Assembly (NCBI GenBank): GCA_900317365.1
Contig: ONGM01000018.1
Location: 1 to 45,685 of the forward strand
Reading direction: 5' to 3'
Source: an uncultured Planctomycetota bacterium
GTDB lineage: Bacteria; Planctomycetota; Planctomycetia; Pirellulales; Thermoguttaceae
DNA: 45,685 nt
Positions 17,409-25,594 of this stretch are shown here, in pieces; positions within the stretch are counted from its first letter, which is position 1, and each line of letters opens with the position of its first letter. The position numbers were made by a program, and so were the translations under genes. The notes beneath the pieces were generated by a model, which saw only the letters and a list, made by a program, of their open reading frames with translations, was not told where the DNA came from and ran no database searches.

Positions 17409-18569
17409 TTACTCGCACCACTCGGAGTTCGGCGAAGGCTGAATCTCCGGAACGACGTTCTTTTGCAACGCGGCGATCTCATGCGCGCAACGTTGCGTTG
17501 CGTCCGCGCCTACAAGCGCTTCCAATTCAAATGAAAAAACGCGCGTCTCTTTCGCTTGGATCGCAACGACGCGACCGTTTCGCTTTTCAAAGCTTCGCGT
17601 ATTGGGGAAATTAACGGCCGGTTCCATTCCCGAGACGTAAATATCTTCGTTAGGACGTTGCGTCTTCCACAAAATGAAGTATGGGAAATCGCTCTTGTTA
17701 AAGGAAAGCGCGACGCCGCGCGTTTCGTCACGATTAAAAAGAGCCGTCTTCGTCTTGCCGTCGGAGTCCGTTGCCAGATCAAAGAAATAACACGTTTCCG
17801 GACGACCGCTAACCGGATCGACAAAACGATCCCATTCGGGAAGCTCGGAGACGGCGTTGGCGTCGCGCGGACACATCGTCTTGAACGGAACCAAGGCTCG
17901 CGAACCGGCGCCGACGAGGGGATTCCCCGTATTGATGTGATAAAGAAGCTCGAACTCGTCGTCCATGCTCGAGAGGTTTGTTATCGAATCTTCAACGCGC
18001 AACTTCGTCGAACCGATTTCGATTGAATATTTCACATGAAGAAGGAAATTGTGTCCGAAAACGCTCACTTCGCGAACGTCGCCGGAAAGTTCGATCACGC
18101 CGGATTCTTCGTCGACGGTAAGCTCAGCCTTACGCGCGGGAAGGTTGGCGATACGACCGTGAAGCGGATAAACGACGCCGGAACTGTTAAACTCCGGCGC
18201 GCCGTTGCTCTCGAGACCGCAACGCGCGATCCATTCGCTAAAGCCTTCAAGCCAGCCGCAACCGTTGGGCGCGAAAAGAGGAACAAACTTGGGATGCACG
18301 GGACCGCCGACTGGAGAATCCCATTTCAATTCAAGGTCGTCGCAACGCGCGCAAAGAACGTTCATTCCGCGCGTCAATGCGACGGTGAAAACGAAACGTC
18401 CGGAATCAATCTCAACGACGTCGATTCCGTCTTGAACGCCGCCGTGAAGACGACGCTTCGTCACTTTAAAGGGAACCGCGCCGGTCTCGGAACGGTAAAC
18501 GCCGTTGAACTGATGCTCCGGCAAATAAACCTGGTTCACGGCGTCGACATAAGTAAAATGCTTTTTCAT
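17409..18569 (-). CDS. DUF4432 aldose-1-epimerase-like protein
   Basis: A 386-residue protein from the ATG at 18567-18569, with GGATGAG upstream; a TTG at 18581 is also in frame. The fold pattern is that of galactose-mutarotase-like beta-sandwich proteins of family DUF4432: an early GVQDGIDVVEIDSGRF, RGMNV, GWLEGFSEWIARCGL, a central YPLHGRIANLPA and LLYHINTGNPLV, and a late FPYFILWKT. The histidine and glutamate positions in these patches are candidates for sugar contacts. There is no signal peptide, so it is cytoplasmic. Probable role: anomer or epimer interconversion of a sugar in carbohydrate use. It has its own consensus promoter and converges with the SorC-type regulator. Confidence 0.8.
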   Translation of the reverse strand: MKKHFTYVDAVNQVYLPEHQFNGVYRSETGAVPFKVTKRRLHGGVQDGIDVVEIDSGRFVFTVALTRGMNVLCARCDDLELKWDSPVGGPVHPKFVPLFAPNGCGWLEGFSEWIARCGLESNGAPEFNSSGVVYPLHGRIANLPARKAELTVDEESGVIELSGDVREVSVFGHNFLLHVKYSIEIGSTKLRVEDSITNLSSMDDEFELLYHINTGNPLVGAGSRALVPFKTMCPRDANAVSELPEWDRFVDPVSGRPETCYFFDLATDSDGKTKTALFNRDETRGVALSFNKSDFPYFILWKTQRPNEDIYVSGMEPAVNFPNTRSFEKRNGRVVAIQAKETRVFSFELEALVGADATQRCAHEIAALQKNVVPEIQPSPNSEWCE

Positions 18570-18639
18570 GTTCTCATCCAACTAACAGTTTGCGTCGTTG
18601 CTCTCGGCTGACCGTTCGCGAAGAAACGACCCCGACAAT

Positions 18640-18668
18640 ATTATAAGTCCAAGTCAAACGCTTGTCAA
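18640..18668 (-). promoter_or_regulatory. Perfect consensus sigma-70 promoter of the DUF4432 gene
   Basis: On the minus strand: -35 TTGACA (18663-18668), a 17-nt spacer and -10 TATAAT (18640-18645), an exact match to the consensus. Transcription would start near 18633, leaving a leader of about 64 nt. Confidence 0.85.
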
Positions 18669-18747
18669 AACTCTTACGCAAATGGGTCGCGCAATTTCTA
18701 CCGTTGCGCGCTCGTCGACACAAAGAGATTGACGCTTTGCGCAGTAT

Positions 18748-21162
18748 TCATTTTCGCGTTAACTCGTCTAACCGTCTTTCAATGTGGCGGCACGACACGA
18801 CCTTCTCAACCAAGTCGTTAGGAACGTACCAATATTGATTCGTCGATTCAAATCCTAGCCGAGAATCCTCGCAAACAAGCGCCAGCGTTTCGAGAGTCGT
18901 TTCGATTTCCTCTTTCACAAGAGTCTTCATTTCTTCGCGCAATGAACGCAGGCGATCTCGCACCGCGTCGTCCGGACGATCAGAAGCGTTTATGACTCCG
19001 ATCTCGTCTCGAATCTGAATAAATCGCGCCTGACGTCCTACGCTTTCGTAGGCGCGTCCGGCGTATCTGGCGTACCTAGCTTGACGTTGAGCCTCGCGCT
19101 TATCGTGAGCCGAACGCGCGTCTGTCTCATTGGACTCCGCTAAGCGATTCGCCTCGTCAAGCGCGTCGGCGCCAAGCAAGAAACCGGCGCCGCATTTCCG
19201 CATCTGATCGATGAATACGTCGACCGGATACGCGCCGCGCCACGAATTCAAATCGTCGTACGGAATCCCAACCATAGTCGCGCGTTTACCGGTCGGATTC
19301 AGACGCAAAAGATTGGCGGCGCCGATATGAACTGGCGAGTTATACACTACGGCGCCTGCGTAAGGAAACTCCTGAAATCCGTCTGAAACGAGCTTCCAGC
19401 CTTCGCGCGCTTTCGATGCGCCGACGCCAAAGAAACGTTCTGCAAATCGATCAAGAACTGCGTCGACTTCCGCGTTTGGATCCGTCGCAAACGCGTTCGC
19501 GACCTCAAGGTTTGCCGTCGGATACCCGCCGAGCGTCCAGCCCGCCATCACGCCGTCGACGCGCTCGCGCGACAACGCTGAAGCGTGTCGCGCAACAAGA
19601 TCGAGAGCCGGTATCGCCGGTACTGACCCCATCTCCCACGTCGTATTGAATTGGCACTTCGCAATCGTTTTCAGTCCGACCTCCTTGGCGACGCGCCAAT
19701 GTGTCTTCGCGCGCTCTCCTGGACCGACGACTGAAATCGAATACTCCCCGACCGCGCTCTTAACGCCGCCTCGTTCAAACGGCACGGCCCACTCGCTCAC
19801 CGATTGCAACCAAACGTCCTTCGGCAAAGCGCGAATAATATCTTCCGCCATACCGTGTCCGCGCCACCCCCAGTCCCATACGATCACCTTAGCGTCAGGC
19901 GCCGATCGATGAACGCCTTCCGCCATGGCGGCGTTTAAATCGGAAATCAGCTCGACGTCCGTATGCGCGGCGCAACGCGGACAATCGGCAAATCGTCCGT
20001 GAGAAACGCACGTCGTAAGATTCTCCGAGCCGCTAATCGTAAAGATTCCGCCAAGCTCCGGAACGTCTGCGAAGAGTCCGGCGAGGGCGTCCGAAAGCCA
20101 GCGTCGAACCTTCGGCGACGACGCGCACAACGCGCTGTAATCGCCTTCCGATACGCCCTTCTCGTTCGGATATGCGTCGAAAAAATCGTTCGGCATGGCG
20201 CGCGGTTCGTTCATGTAGAGATAGACGTCGATACCAAAGCGCTTAGCGCGTCGAACCAAATCGCGAAGGTTGTCGCGTCTCGTCTCAGATTTCTCGCCGA
20301 ATTCTGGGAACAACTCGGTCGGCGGCGCAAGATCGCGCAAAAGCGCGTGGAGCCAGACGCCGTTCACGCCTCGTTCCGCTAACGCGCTCAAGAGTCGGTC
20401 TGGATACAGGCTCGCGGAATCTTGTAGAAGTGGATCGCCAAACACGGCGAAATACGAATGAAGATAGCAAATTTCGAATGCGGAGTCGCGCATATCCGTT
20501 CGAGAATCGACGACAGGCGCGTCTCCGTCTTTAAACTCGTCAAGGAAGGCAAAACGCGGCTCGGCGTTGCGATAGGGTTCCGAGTTAAAGATAGGAGCTG
20601 CGTCGCGCGCTATTGAAGCGCAGAAATCTCGAACCGAATCGGTCGGAGGATCGTAGCGTAGCGTTTCGCAATACGGCTTTTCTCCAAGTTTGACGGAGAG
20701 AAAATCGTCTTCGCGCAACTTCTTCGCCAACTCGTTCGGCGATAGTCGCAGTAGAGTTAGAATCTGACCGTAGGGAAGCAGAGACCAATTTCTACGCAGT
20801 ACGGTGATATAAGCTCGCTCGGAATCCCAAGTCGGCGCTTCATAGGCAGGGAGTCCCATCAAGAGAGCGTATTCGTTGATTTGTTCCGGCGTAGCGTCCA
20901 ACGTTTGAGCCATCGCGTCAAGATCGATCAAGTTCCAGTTTCGCCAGATAAAAGCGGCTGTTCGATTCGGAAAATGAGGAATCGGCTCCGCAGGATTCGC
21001 AGAAGAGCGAAGGCTTCCAGCAACATCTACGGGATTATCCGCAAAAGCAAGCGACGACGCTAAACGCCCTCCAAACGCCGAAAACGCTGAAAAAACCGAA
21101 ACGCATATGGTTATCATGACCGAGGTTCGAAACCTGCGCCCCCTTTTTACATTAGCTTTCAT
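18748..21162 (-). CDS. Exported TIM-barrel glycosidase-like protein
   Basis: An 804-residue protein; the ATG at 21160-21162 is preceded by GGAGAAATA. A signal peptide covers about 1-42 (basic start, hydrophobic core, cut near FADNP). Residues about 240-600 read like a (beta/alpha)8 glycoside hydrolase barrel: RGVNGVWLHALLRDLAP, FGIDVYLYMNEPRAM, GIFTISGSENLT with a possible catalytic Glu, a CPRC patch, VIVWDWGWRG and AGWTLGGYP. The C-terminal part is helical and charged (residues 660-790). I cannot name the family; GH20-like or alpha-glucuronidase-like folds are possible. An extracytoplasmic role in glycan breakdown is the likeliest reading. The upstream promoter is not clear. Confidence 0.6.
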   Translation of the reverse strand: MKANVKRGRRFRTSVMITICVSVFSAFSAFGGRLASSLAFADNPVDVAGSLRSSANPAEPIPHFPNRTAAFIWRNWNLIDLDAMAQTLDATPEQINEYALLMGLPAYEAPTWDSERAYITVLRRNWSLLPYGQILTLLRLSPNELAKKLREDDFLSVKLGEKPYCETLRYDPPTDSVRDFCASIARDAAPIFNSEPYRNAEPRFAFLDEFKDGDAPVVDSRTDMRDSAFEICYLHSYFAVFGDPLLQDSASLYPDRLLSALAERGVNGVWLHALLRDLAPPTELFPEFGEKSETRRDNLRDLVRRAKRFGIDVYLYMNEPRAMPNDFFDAYPNEKGVSEGDYSALCASSPKVRRWLSDALAGLFADVPELGGIFTISGSENLTTCVSHGRFADCPRCAAHTDVELISDLNAAMAEGVHRSAPDAKVIVWDWGWRGHGMAEDIIRALPKDVWLQSVSEWAVPFERGGVKSAVGEYSISVVGPGERAKTHWRVAKEVGLKTIAKCQFNTTWEMGSVPAIPALDLVARHASALSRERVDGVMAGWTLGGYPTANLEVANAFATDPNAEVDAVLDRFAERFFGVGASKAREGWKLVSDGFQEFPYAGAVVYNSPVHIGAANLLRLNPTGKRATMVGIPYDDLNSWRGAYPVDVFIDQMRKCGAGFLLGADALDEANRLAESNETDARSAHDKREAQRQARYARYAGRAYESVGRQARFIQIRDEIGVINASDRPDDAVRDRLRSLREEMKTLVKEEIETTLETLALVCEDSRLGFESTNQYWYVPNDLVEKVVSCRHIERRLDELTRK

Positions 21163-21372
21163 TATTTCTCCATTGTTGTTTTGTTACATTTTTAATAACC
21201 AAGACGGCTTTTACGACATACGAAAAAAATTTTTGCGACTTTCTTCGTTGTTTTCCACTAGGGTAAACGCTAGACAATTAACGCGACGTTTCGCGACGTT
21301 CATGAGAACGAATCCCTGAGGTTTACGAGAGTCGAACGCTAATACAAACCAACGAATACCCAAATTTTAACC
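21163..21372. other. Intergenic stretch between divergent genes
   Basis: A/T-rich DNA between the TIM-barrel gene and the dcd promoter. Apart from the ribosome site of the minus-strand gene (GGAG near 21170) I see no gene, clear promoter or strong repeat. Confidence 0.5.
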
Positions 21373-21400
21373 TTGACCGCTACGAAATCTCTGTTACAAT
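21373..21400 (+). promoter_or_regulatory. Promoter of the dcd-nrdDG cluster
   Basis: -35 TTGACC (21373-21378), a 16-nt spacer and -10 TACAAT (21395-21400). Transcription would start near 21407, exactly where the first arm of an inverted repeat begins, giving a leader of about 280 nt before dcd. Confidence 0.7.
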
Positions 21401-21408
21401 CACCGCAG

Positions 21409-21486
21409 TTTAAGTGAGACGCTATATAGCGGTAAAATTCAAAAATTTACCACAGTATATAAGGTTTATCTCACTTAAATGAGATT
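21409..21486 (+). promoter_or_regulatory. Nested palindromes and NrdR-box-like pair at the start of the dcd leader
   Basis: Outer arms TTTAAGTGAGA (21409-21419) and TCTCACTTAAA (21469-21479) pair perfectly. Inside lie CGCTATATAGCG (21420-21431) and a GGTAAA/TTTACC hairpin (21431-21451). ATCTCA (21468-21473) can instead pair with TGAGAT (21480-21485), a competing hairpin. Read as DNA, ACGCTATATAGCGGTA (21419-21434) and CCACAGTATATAAGGT (21450-21465) match the NrdR box pattern acaCwAtATaTwGtgt at about 10 and 12 of 16 positions, centred 31 bp apart, the spacing expected of NrdR tandem boxes. The site fits repression of ribonucleotide-reductase genes. Confidence 0.45.
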
Positions 21487-21600
21487 AAACGAGCTGAACG
21501 ACGACCGTCACAAAATCGCTCAAGACGTCCGTTTTTCAACATGTTTGGCGAACGCGAGTTCATCGTATAAAGCGATTACAACTCAAGAACGCAGTCCGAT

Positions 21601-21672
21601 GTAGTCGATAAGAACACCGTTTTTACGCATTAGGATAAATATTCCGGTAAAAACGATTTTACAATCGACTAC
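21601..21672 (+). repeat. Two-tier hairpin directly upstream of the dcd ribosome site
   Basis: Outer arms GTAGTCGAT (21601-21609) and ATCGACTAC (21664-21672), inner arms CGTTTTTAC (21618-21626) and GTAAAAACG (21647-21655), with 8-nt gaps on each side and a 20-nt loop. It ends just before the Shine-Dalgarno AGGAAGGGG, so folding could affect translation of dcd. Confidence 0.55.
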
Positions 21673-21688
21673 TTCAGGAAGGGGTTCT

Positions 21689-22222
21689 ATGATACTTTCA
21701 GGTTTGGAAATTGAAAAGGAAATAGCGAAGGGCAACGTCGTCATTGAGCCCTTTGATCGTTCTTTCCTCAATCCCAATAGCTATAATCTGCGACTTTACG
21801 ACGAACTCCTCGTTTACGACGAAGAGACGCTCGACATGAAGAAAGCGAACGCATATCGCTCCTTCAAGATCCCGCGTTCAGGATACGTTCTCGAACCCGG
21901 TCGCGTTTACCTTGGGCGCACGCTGGAATTCACGGAAACGAAAACGCTGGTGCCGATGCTTGAGGGAAGATCCTCCGTCGGACGTCTAGGGCTGTCGATT
22001 CACATCACCGCCGGCTTCGGCGACGTCGGGTTTCGCGGATTCTGGACGCTTGAACTCCATTGTATCGAACCCATACGAATTTATCCATTCGTGGAAATTT
22101 GTCAAATTTACTACCACACGATTCAGGGCGAGTACGCGCCGTACCAAAGCGGCAAGTATCAGAACAACACCGGAGTCCAACCGAGTATGATGTACCTCGA
22201 TTTTGAAAAAGATCGCGACTAA
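21689..22222 (+). CDS. dcd: dCTP deaminase
   Basis: A 177-residue protein with a strong ribosome site (AGGAAGGGG). The trimeric dUTPase-fold signature is complete: SFLNPNSYNLRL near the N-terminus, EGRSSVGRLGLSIH (about 92-105), then TAGFGDVGFRGFWTLEL with the catalytic Glu of the TLEL patch, and a C-terminal YQNNTGVQPS tail. It deaminates dCTP to dUTP, feeding dTTP synthesis. It lies 122 bp before nrdD in the same orientation; co-occurrence with a class III reductase, which makes dCTP from CTP, is biochemically sensible. The length and motifs fit the mono-functional deaminase; a bifunctional deaminase/dUTPase cannot be excluded. Confidence 0.93.
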   Translation: MILSGLEIEKEIAKGNVVIEPFDRSFLNPNSYNLRLYDELLVYDEETLDMKKANAYRSFKIPRSGYVLEPGRVYLGRTLEFTETKTLVPMLEGRSSVGRLGLSIHITAGFGDVGFRGFWTLELHCIEPIRIYPFVEICQIYYHTIQGEYAPYQSGKYQNNTGVQPSMMYLDFEKDRD

Positions 22223-22291
22223 CCGCGCGGACCCCGCTCAAACGAACAACCTCTCTCACGGCGGAAATCGAACGAAGACTTACGCCAACCG

Positions 22292-22321
22292 TTGAACCAA
22301 AAGCCATAAGCGCTCTACAAT
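22292..22321 (+). promoter_or_regulatory. Possible internal promoter before nrdD
   Basis: TTGAAC (22292-22297), 18 nt, TACAAT (22316-22321). The -10 overlaps CAATATTAGG, which holds one good half of an NrdR box (about 10 of 16 positions over the full box). Weak evidence; nrdD may also be read from the dcd promoter. Confidence 0.35.
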
Positions 22322-22344
22322 ATTAGGTTTATTAGGTTATTGCA

Positions 22345-24798
22345 ATGATTAAGACGAAATATCCCGGTCAAGTCGACAAAATTACGTGCATTATCAAGCG
22401 AGACGGTCGCCGCGCGCCTTTTGTTCCGGCGAAAATCGGCGCCGCTTTGCAAAAAGCCTTTGTCGCAACCGGTCAGCCTCAATCCAACGAGTATATCGCT
22501 CAACTTGCCGATCAGGTAACGAACCAAATCATTGAACTCGGACTCGTCGAACCGGGAGTCGAAGACGTTCAAGACGTCGTTGAAGCGGCGCTGATCGAGA
22601 ACGGGCACGTCCGCACGGCTCGCAATTACATCGCGTATCGAGCGGAACGCACTCGCGTTCGCGAAACCAACACGCGTCTCATGAAAACCTTTGAGGACAT
22701 TACCTATAAAGACGCGAAAACGAGCGACGTCAAACGCGAAAACGCCAACGTCAACGGCGACACCGCGATGGGACAAATGCTTAAATATGGTTCCGAAGGC
22801 GCGAAGGAGTTCTTTCATAAGTTCATGCTCAAGCCGGAGCATTCCCGCGCGCACCTTGACGGCGACATTCATATCCACGATCTCGATTTCTATTCGATGA
22901 CGACGACGTGCTGTCAAATCGATCTTTTGAGGCTCTTTAAAGGCGGGTTCAGCACCGGACACGGCGTCTTGCGCGAACCGAACGACATTCAGTCGTACGC
23001 GGCGCTCGCGTGTATTGCGATCCAATCGAACCAAAACGATCAGCACGGCGGTCAATCGATCGTCAACTTCGATTACGGACTCGCGCCAGGCGTTTGCAAG
23101 ACATTCCGCAAATTGTATCGCAACAACGTCGTCAAAGGTATTCAATTCTTGACGCGCGATCACGACGATTCCCTTGCGGACGACGTCAAGGCAATCCATG
23201 AAGAACTTTTGAACTCCGGACACGTGTTGCGACTGGAAGAAAACGCCGAGTTTCTAGAAGCGGAAAACGCCGCAATTCTCGCGAAATTAGGTCAGAAAAT
23301 CGCCGAAAGCGCGCGCTCCGAAAAGGCGGAAAAGCTCGATTCGGCGTTGCTCGCGGAAATCCAAGAAGAAGCGATCAAACAAGCGACGCGCGAAACGGAT
23401 CGCGCGACGTATCAGGCGATGGAAGCGCTCGTTCACAATCTGAACACGATGCACAGTCGCGCCGGCGCTCAGACCCCCTTCTCTTCGATCAATTACGGCA
23501 TGGACGTCTCGCCGGAAGGTCGAATGGTCGTTAAGAACGTTCTTCTCGCGCACGAAGCGGGACTCGGCGCCGGCGAAACTCCGATTTTCCCGATTCATAT
23601 TTTCCGCGTCAAGGAAGGAATCAACGTCAAACCGGGCGAACCGAACTACGACCTCTTCAAACTCGCCTGCCGAGTCAGCTCGAAGCGTCTTTTCCCCAAC
23701 TTTGCGTTCCAAGACGCTCCGTTCAATCTGCAGTATTACAAGCCGGGTCATCCGGAAACGGAGATCGCCTACATGGGTTGCCGAACGCGCGTCGTCGGCA
23801 ATACGTACGATCCCGAGCATGAGATCACCTACTCGCGCGGCAACCTCAGTTTCACGTCGATTAACCTTCCGCGCATCGCGTTGCGCGCCAACCATAACAC
23901 GGGTTTCTTCTTCGAAGAGCTCGAGCGCAAAATGGATCTTTGCGTCGATCAACTGCTGGAGCGGTTCCGCGTCCAGTCGGCAAAGAAGGTGAAGAACTTC
24001 CCGTTCCTTATGGGACAAGGCGTATGGCTCGGAAGCGATAAACTCGGACCGGAAGACGAAGTCGGCGAAGTTCTCAAGCATGGCACGCTCTCAGTCGGGT
24101 TCATCGGCCTCGCGGAAACGTTGAAGGCGCTTATCGGCGTTCATCACGGCGAAAGCGAAAAGGCTCAGAATCTCGGTCTGGAAATCGTCTCCTTCATGCG
24201 AAACTACCTTGACGACAAGTCGCGCCAAACGAAACTGAACTTCTCGCTTCTCGCGACCCCGGCGGAAGGACTTTCCGGGCGTTTCGTCAAGATCGATCGC
24301 GTCAGATTCGGCAATATCGAAGGCGTTACCGATCGTGAGTATTACACGAACAGTTTCCATATCCCGGTCTATTTCAATATTCCGGCGTGGAAAAAGATCC
24401 AACTCGAAGCGCCGTATCACGCGCTCACGAACGCGGGGCACATCACGTACGTTGAACTTGACGGCGACACGACGCAGAACCTCGACGCCTTTGAAAAGAT
24501 CGTTCACGCCATGCGCAAGGCGGGAGTCGGTTACGGCGCTATCAATCACCCGATCGATTCCGATCCGGTATGTGGATTCTACGGCTTCATTAACGGCGAC
24601 GTTTGTCCGAAATGCGGACGTAAAGAGACGGAAGACGCGCCCTTCGAACGCGTTCGACGTATTACCGGGTATCTCGTCGGAACGCTAGATCGTTTCAATA
24701 ACGCAAAGCGCGCCGAAGTTCGCGACCGCGTTCAACACAGCGTTGCATGCGATTGTTGCAATCACGAGAATAAAAACGGAGACGAAAAGAACTCCTAA
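22345..24798 (+). CDS. nrdD: Anaerobic (class III) ribonucleoside-triphosphate reductase
   Basis: An 817-residue glycyl-radical enzyme that reduces ribonucleoside triphosphates to deoxynucleotides without oxygen. The N-terminus is an ATP-cone (CIIKRDGRRAPFVPAKIGAAL), the allosteric domain. The central barrel carries DGDIHIHDLDFY and the NLNTMHSRAGAQTPFSSINYG patch. A zinc-type CPKCG lies near 755. The glycyl radical site is RRITGYL with G775, followed by the family tail RFNNAKRAEVRDRV and a final CDCCNHE patch. The ribosome site is weak (AGGTTATTGCA). It is followed 18 nt later by its activase nrdG and is oxygen-sensitive, which points to an anaerobic life. Regulation by NrdR is suggested by the upstream sites. 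Confidence 0.96.
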   Translation: MIKTKYPGQVDKITCIIKRDGRRAPFVPAKIGAALQKAFVATGQPQSNEYIAQLADQVTNQIIELGLVEPGVEDVQDVVEAALIENGHVRTARNYIAYRAERTRVRETNTRLMKTFEDITYKDAKTSDVKRENANVNGDTAMGQMLKYGSEGAKEFFHKFMLKPEHSRAHLDGDIHIHDLDFYSMTTTCCQIDLLRLFKGGFSTGHGVLREPNDIQSYAALACIAIQSNQNDQHGGQSIVNFDYGLAPGVCKTFRKLYRNNVVKGIQFLTRDHDDSLADDVKAIHEELLNSGHVLRLEENAEFLEAENAAILAKLGQKIAESARSEKAEKLDSALLAEIQEEAIKQATRETDRATYQAMEALVHNLNTMHSRAGAQTPFSSINYGMDVSPEGRMVVKNVLLAHEAGLGAGETPIFPIHIFRVKEGINVKPGEPNYDLFKLACRVSSKRLFPNFAFQDAPFNLQYYKPGHPETEIAYMGCRTRVVGNTYDPEHEITYSRGNLSFTSINLPRIALRANHNTGFFFEELERKMDLCVDQLLERFRVQSAKKVKNFPFLMGQGVWLGSDKLGPEDEVGEVLKHGTLSVGFIGLAETLKALIGVHHGESEKAQNLGLEIVSFMRNYLDDKSRQTKLNFSLLATPAEGLSGRFVKIDRVRFGNIEGVTDREYYTNSFHIPVYFNIPAWKKIQLEAPYHALTNAGHITYVELDGDTTQNLDAFEKIVHAMRKAGVGYGAINHPIDSDPVCGFYGFINGDVCPKCGRKETEDAPFERVRRITGYLVGTLDRFNNAKRAEVRDRVQHSVACDCCNHENKNGDEKNS

Positions 24799-24816
24799 AG
24801 CGTAGGACTTGAGCAT

Positions 24817-25350
24817 ATGAAGATAAGGATTGCCGGGTTAGTTTCAGACTCTATTGTCGACGGTCCCGGGTTGCGGTACGCTATTTTTGGTCAGGGATGC
24901 CCTCGCTCGTGTCCAGGGTGCCACAACCCTCAGACGCACGATCCCAACGGCGGCGTCGAAAAGGACGCCGACGCGATTTTAAAAGAGATCTCGTCCAACC
25001 CTCTTATCGAGGGGGTTACGTTTAGCGGCGGCGAGCCTTTCATGCAGGCGCGCGAATTCGCTTATATTGCCCGCGAGGCGCATAAGCTCGGTTTGAACGT
25101 CGTCGTCTACACGGGGTACCTTTGGGAAGAACTCGTCGGCGCCCGCAACGACGCGTGGAACGAACTGCTTTCGGAAGCCGACGTGGTGGTCGACGGTCCC
25201 TTTGTTCAAGAGTTGCGCGACTGGACGCTAACTTTCGCAGGCTCTTCCAACCAGCGCTTCATAGACGCGCGACGCTCGCTAGCGACGAATTCGATCGTTC
25301 AAATGAAGAGTTTTGCGCATATGCCGGATTCAGAAGGCGTTCCTCAATAG
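24817..25350 (+). CDS. nrdG: Anaerobic ribonucleotide reductase activating protein
   Basis: A 177-residue radical SAM protein that generates the glycyl radical on NrdD. The [4Fe-4S] motif is C28-x3-C32-x2-C35 (GCPRSCPGCHNP). FSGGEPFMQ follows, the AdoMet-contact patch of the family, and VDGPFV is typical of NrdG-type activases. The short length (150-180 residues) fits NrdG rather than the longer pyruvate formate-lyase activases. It sits 18 nt after nrdD and is almost certainly co-transcribed. A terminator-like hairpin lies about 35 nt after the stop. Confidence 0.95.
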   Translation: MKIRIAGLVSDSIVDGPGLRYAIFGQGCPRSCPGCHNPQTHDPNGGVEKDADAILKEISSNPLIEGVTFSGGEPFMQAREFAYIAREAHKLGLNVVVYTGYLWEELVGARNDAWNELLSEADVVVDGPFVQELRDWTLTFAGSSNQRFIDARRSLATNSIVQMKSFAHMPDSEGVPQ

Positions 25351-25384
25351 TCTTGTCGTTAAACGCAAGAAGTCTTTTCATACG

Positions 25385-25430
25385 CGACGGCGTTCCAATC
25401 CCCGGATCGGAGCGCCGTCGTTCTCTTGTG
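25385..25430 (+). terminator. Terminator-like hairpin after nrdG
   Basis: Stem CGACGGCGTTCC (25385-25396) with GGAGCGCCGTCG (25409-25420), one G-T pair, 12-nt loop, followed by the T-rich TTCTCTTGTG. It probably ends the dcd-nrdDG transcript. Confidence 0.6.
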
Positions 25431-25594
25431 TGCGTAGCGTCGCGGGATTTCCGAGTAAAAGAGGATCAACGACGCTATTCTATCGTTCTCGTCCCGATCT
25501 TTCTCCAGTTCGACTTGTCTTTTGACAATAAATAGATTAGACTCTACTCGCGCGCGTAGGAAATCGCCACCGATTGCGAATTGGAGAGAAGAAA

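Noticed and set aside
22315..24549. Long antisense frames across nrdD
   Set aside because: The GC- and CGA/TCG-rich codon use of this organism opens mirror frames; nrdD itself is unambiguous.
25522..25550. Possible promoter before the exported protein at 25595
   Set aside because: TTGACA is present, but the -10 at the right spacing (TACTCG) is too weak to call.
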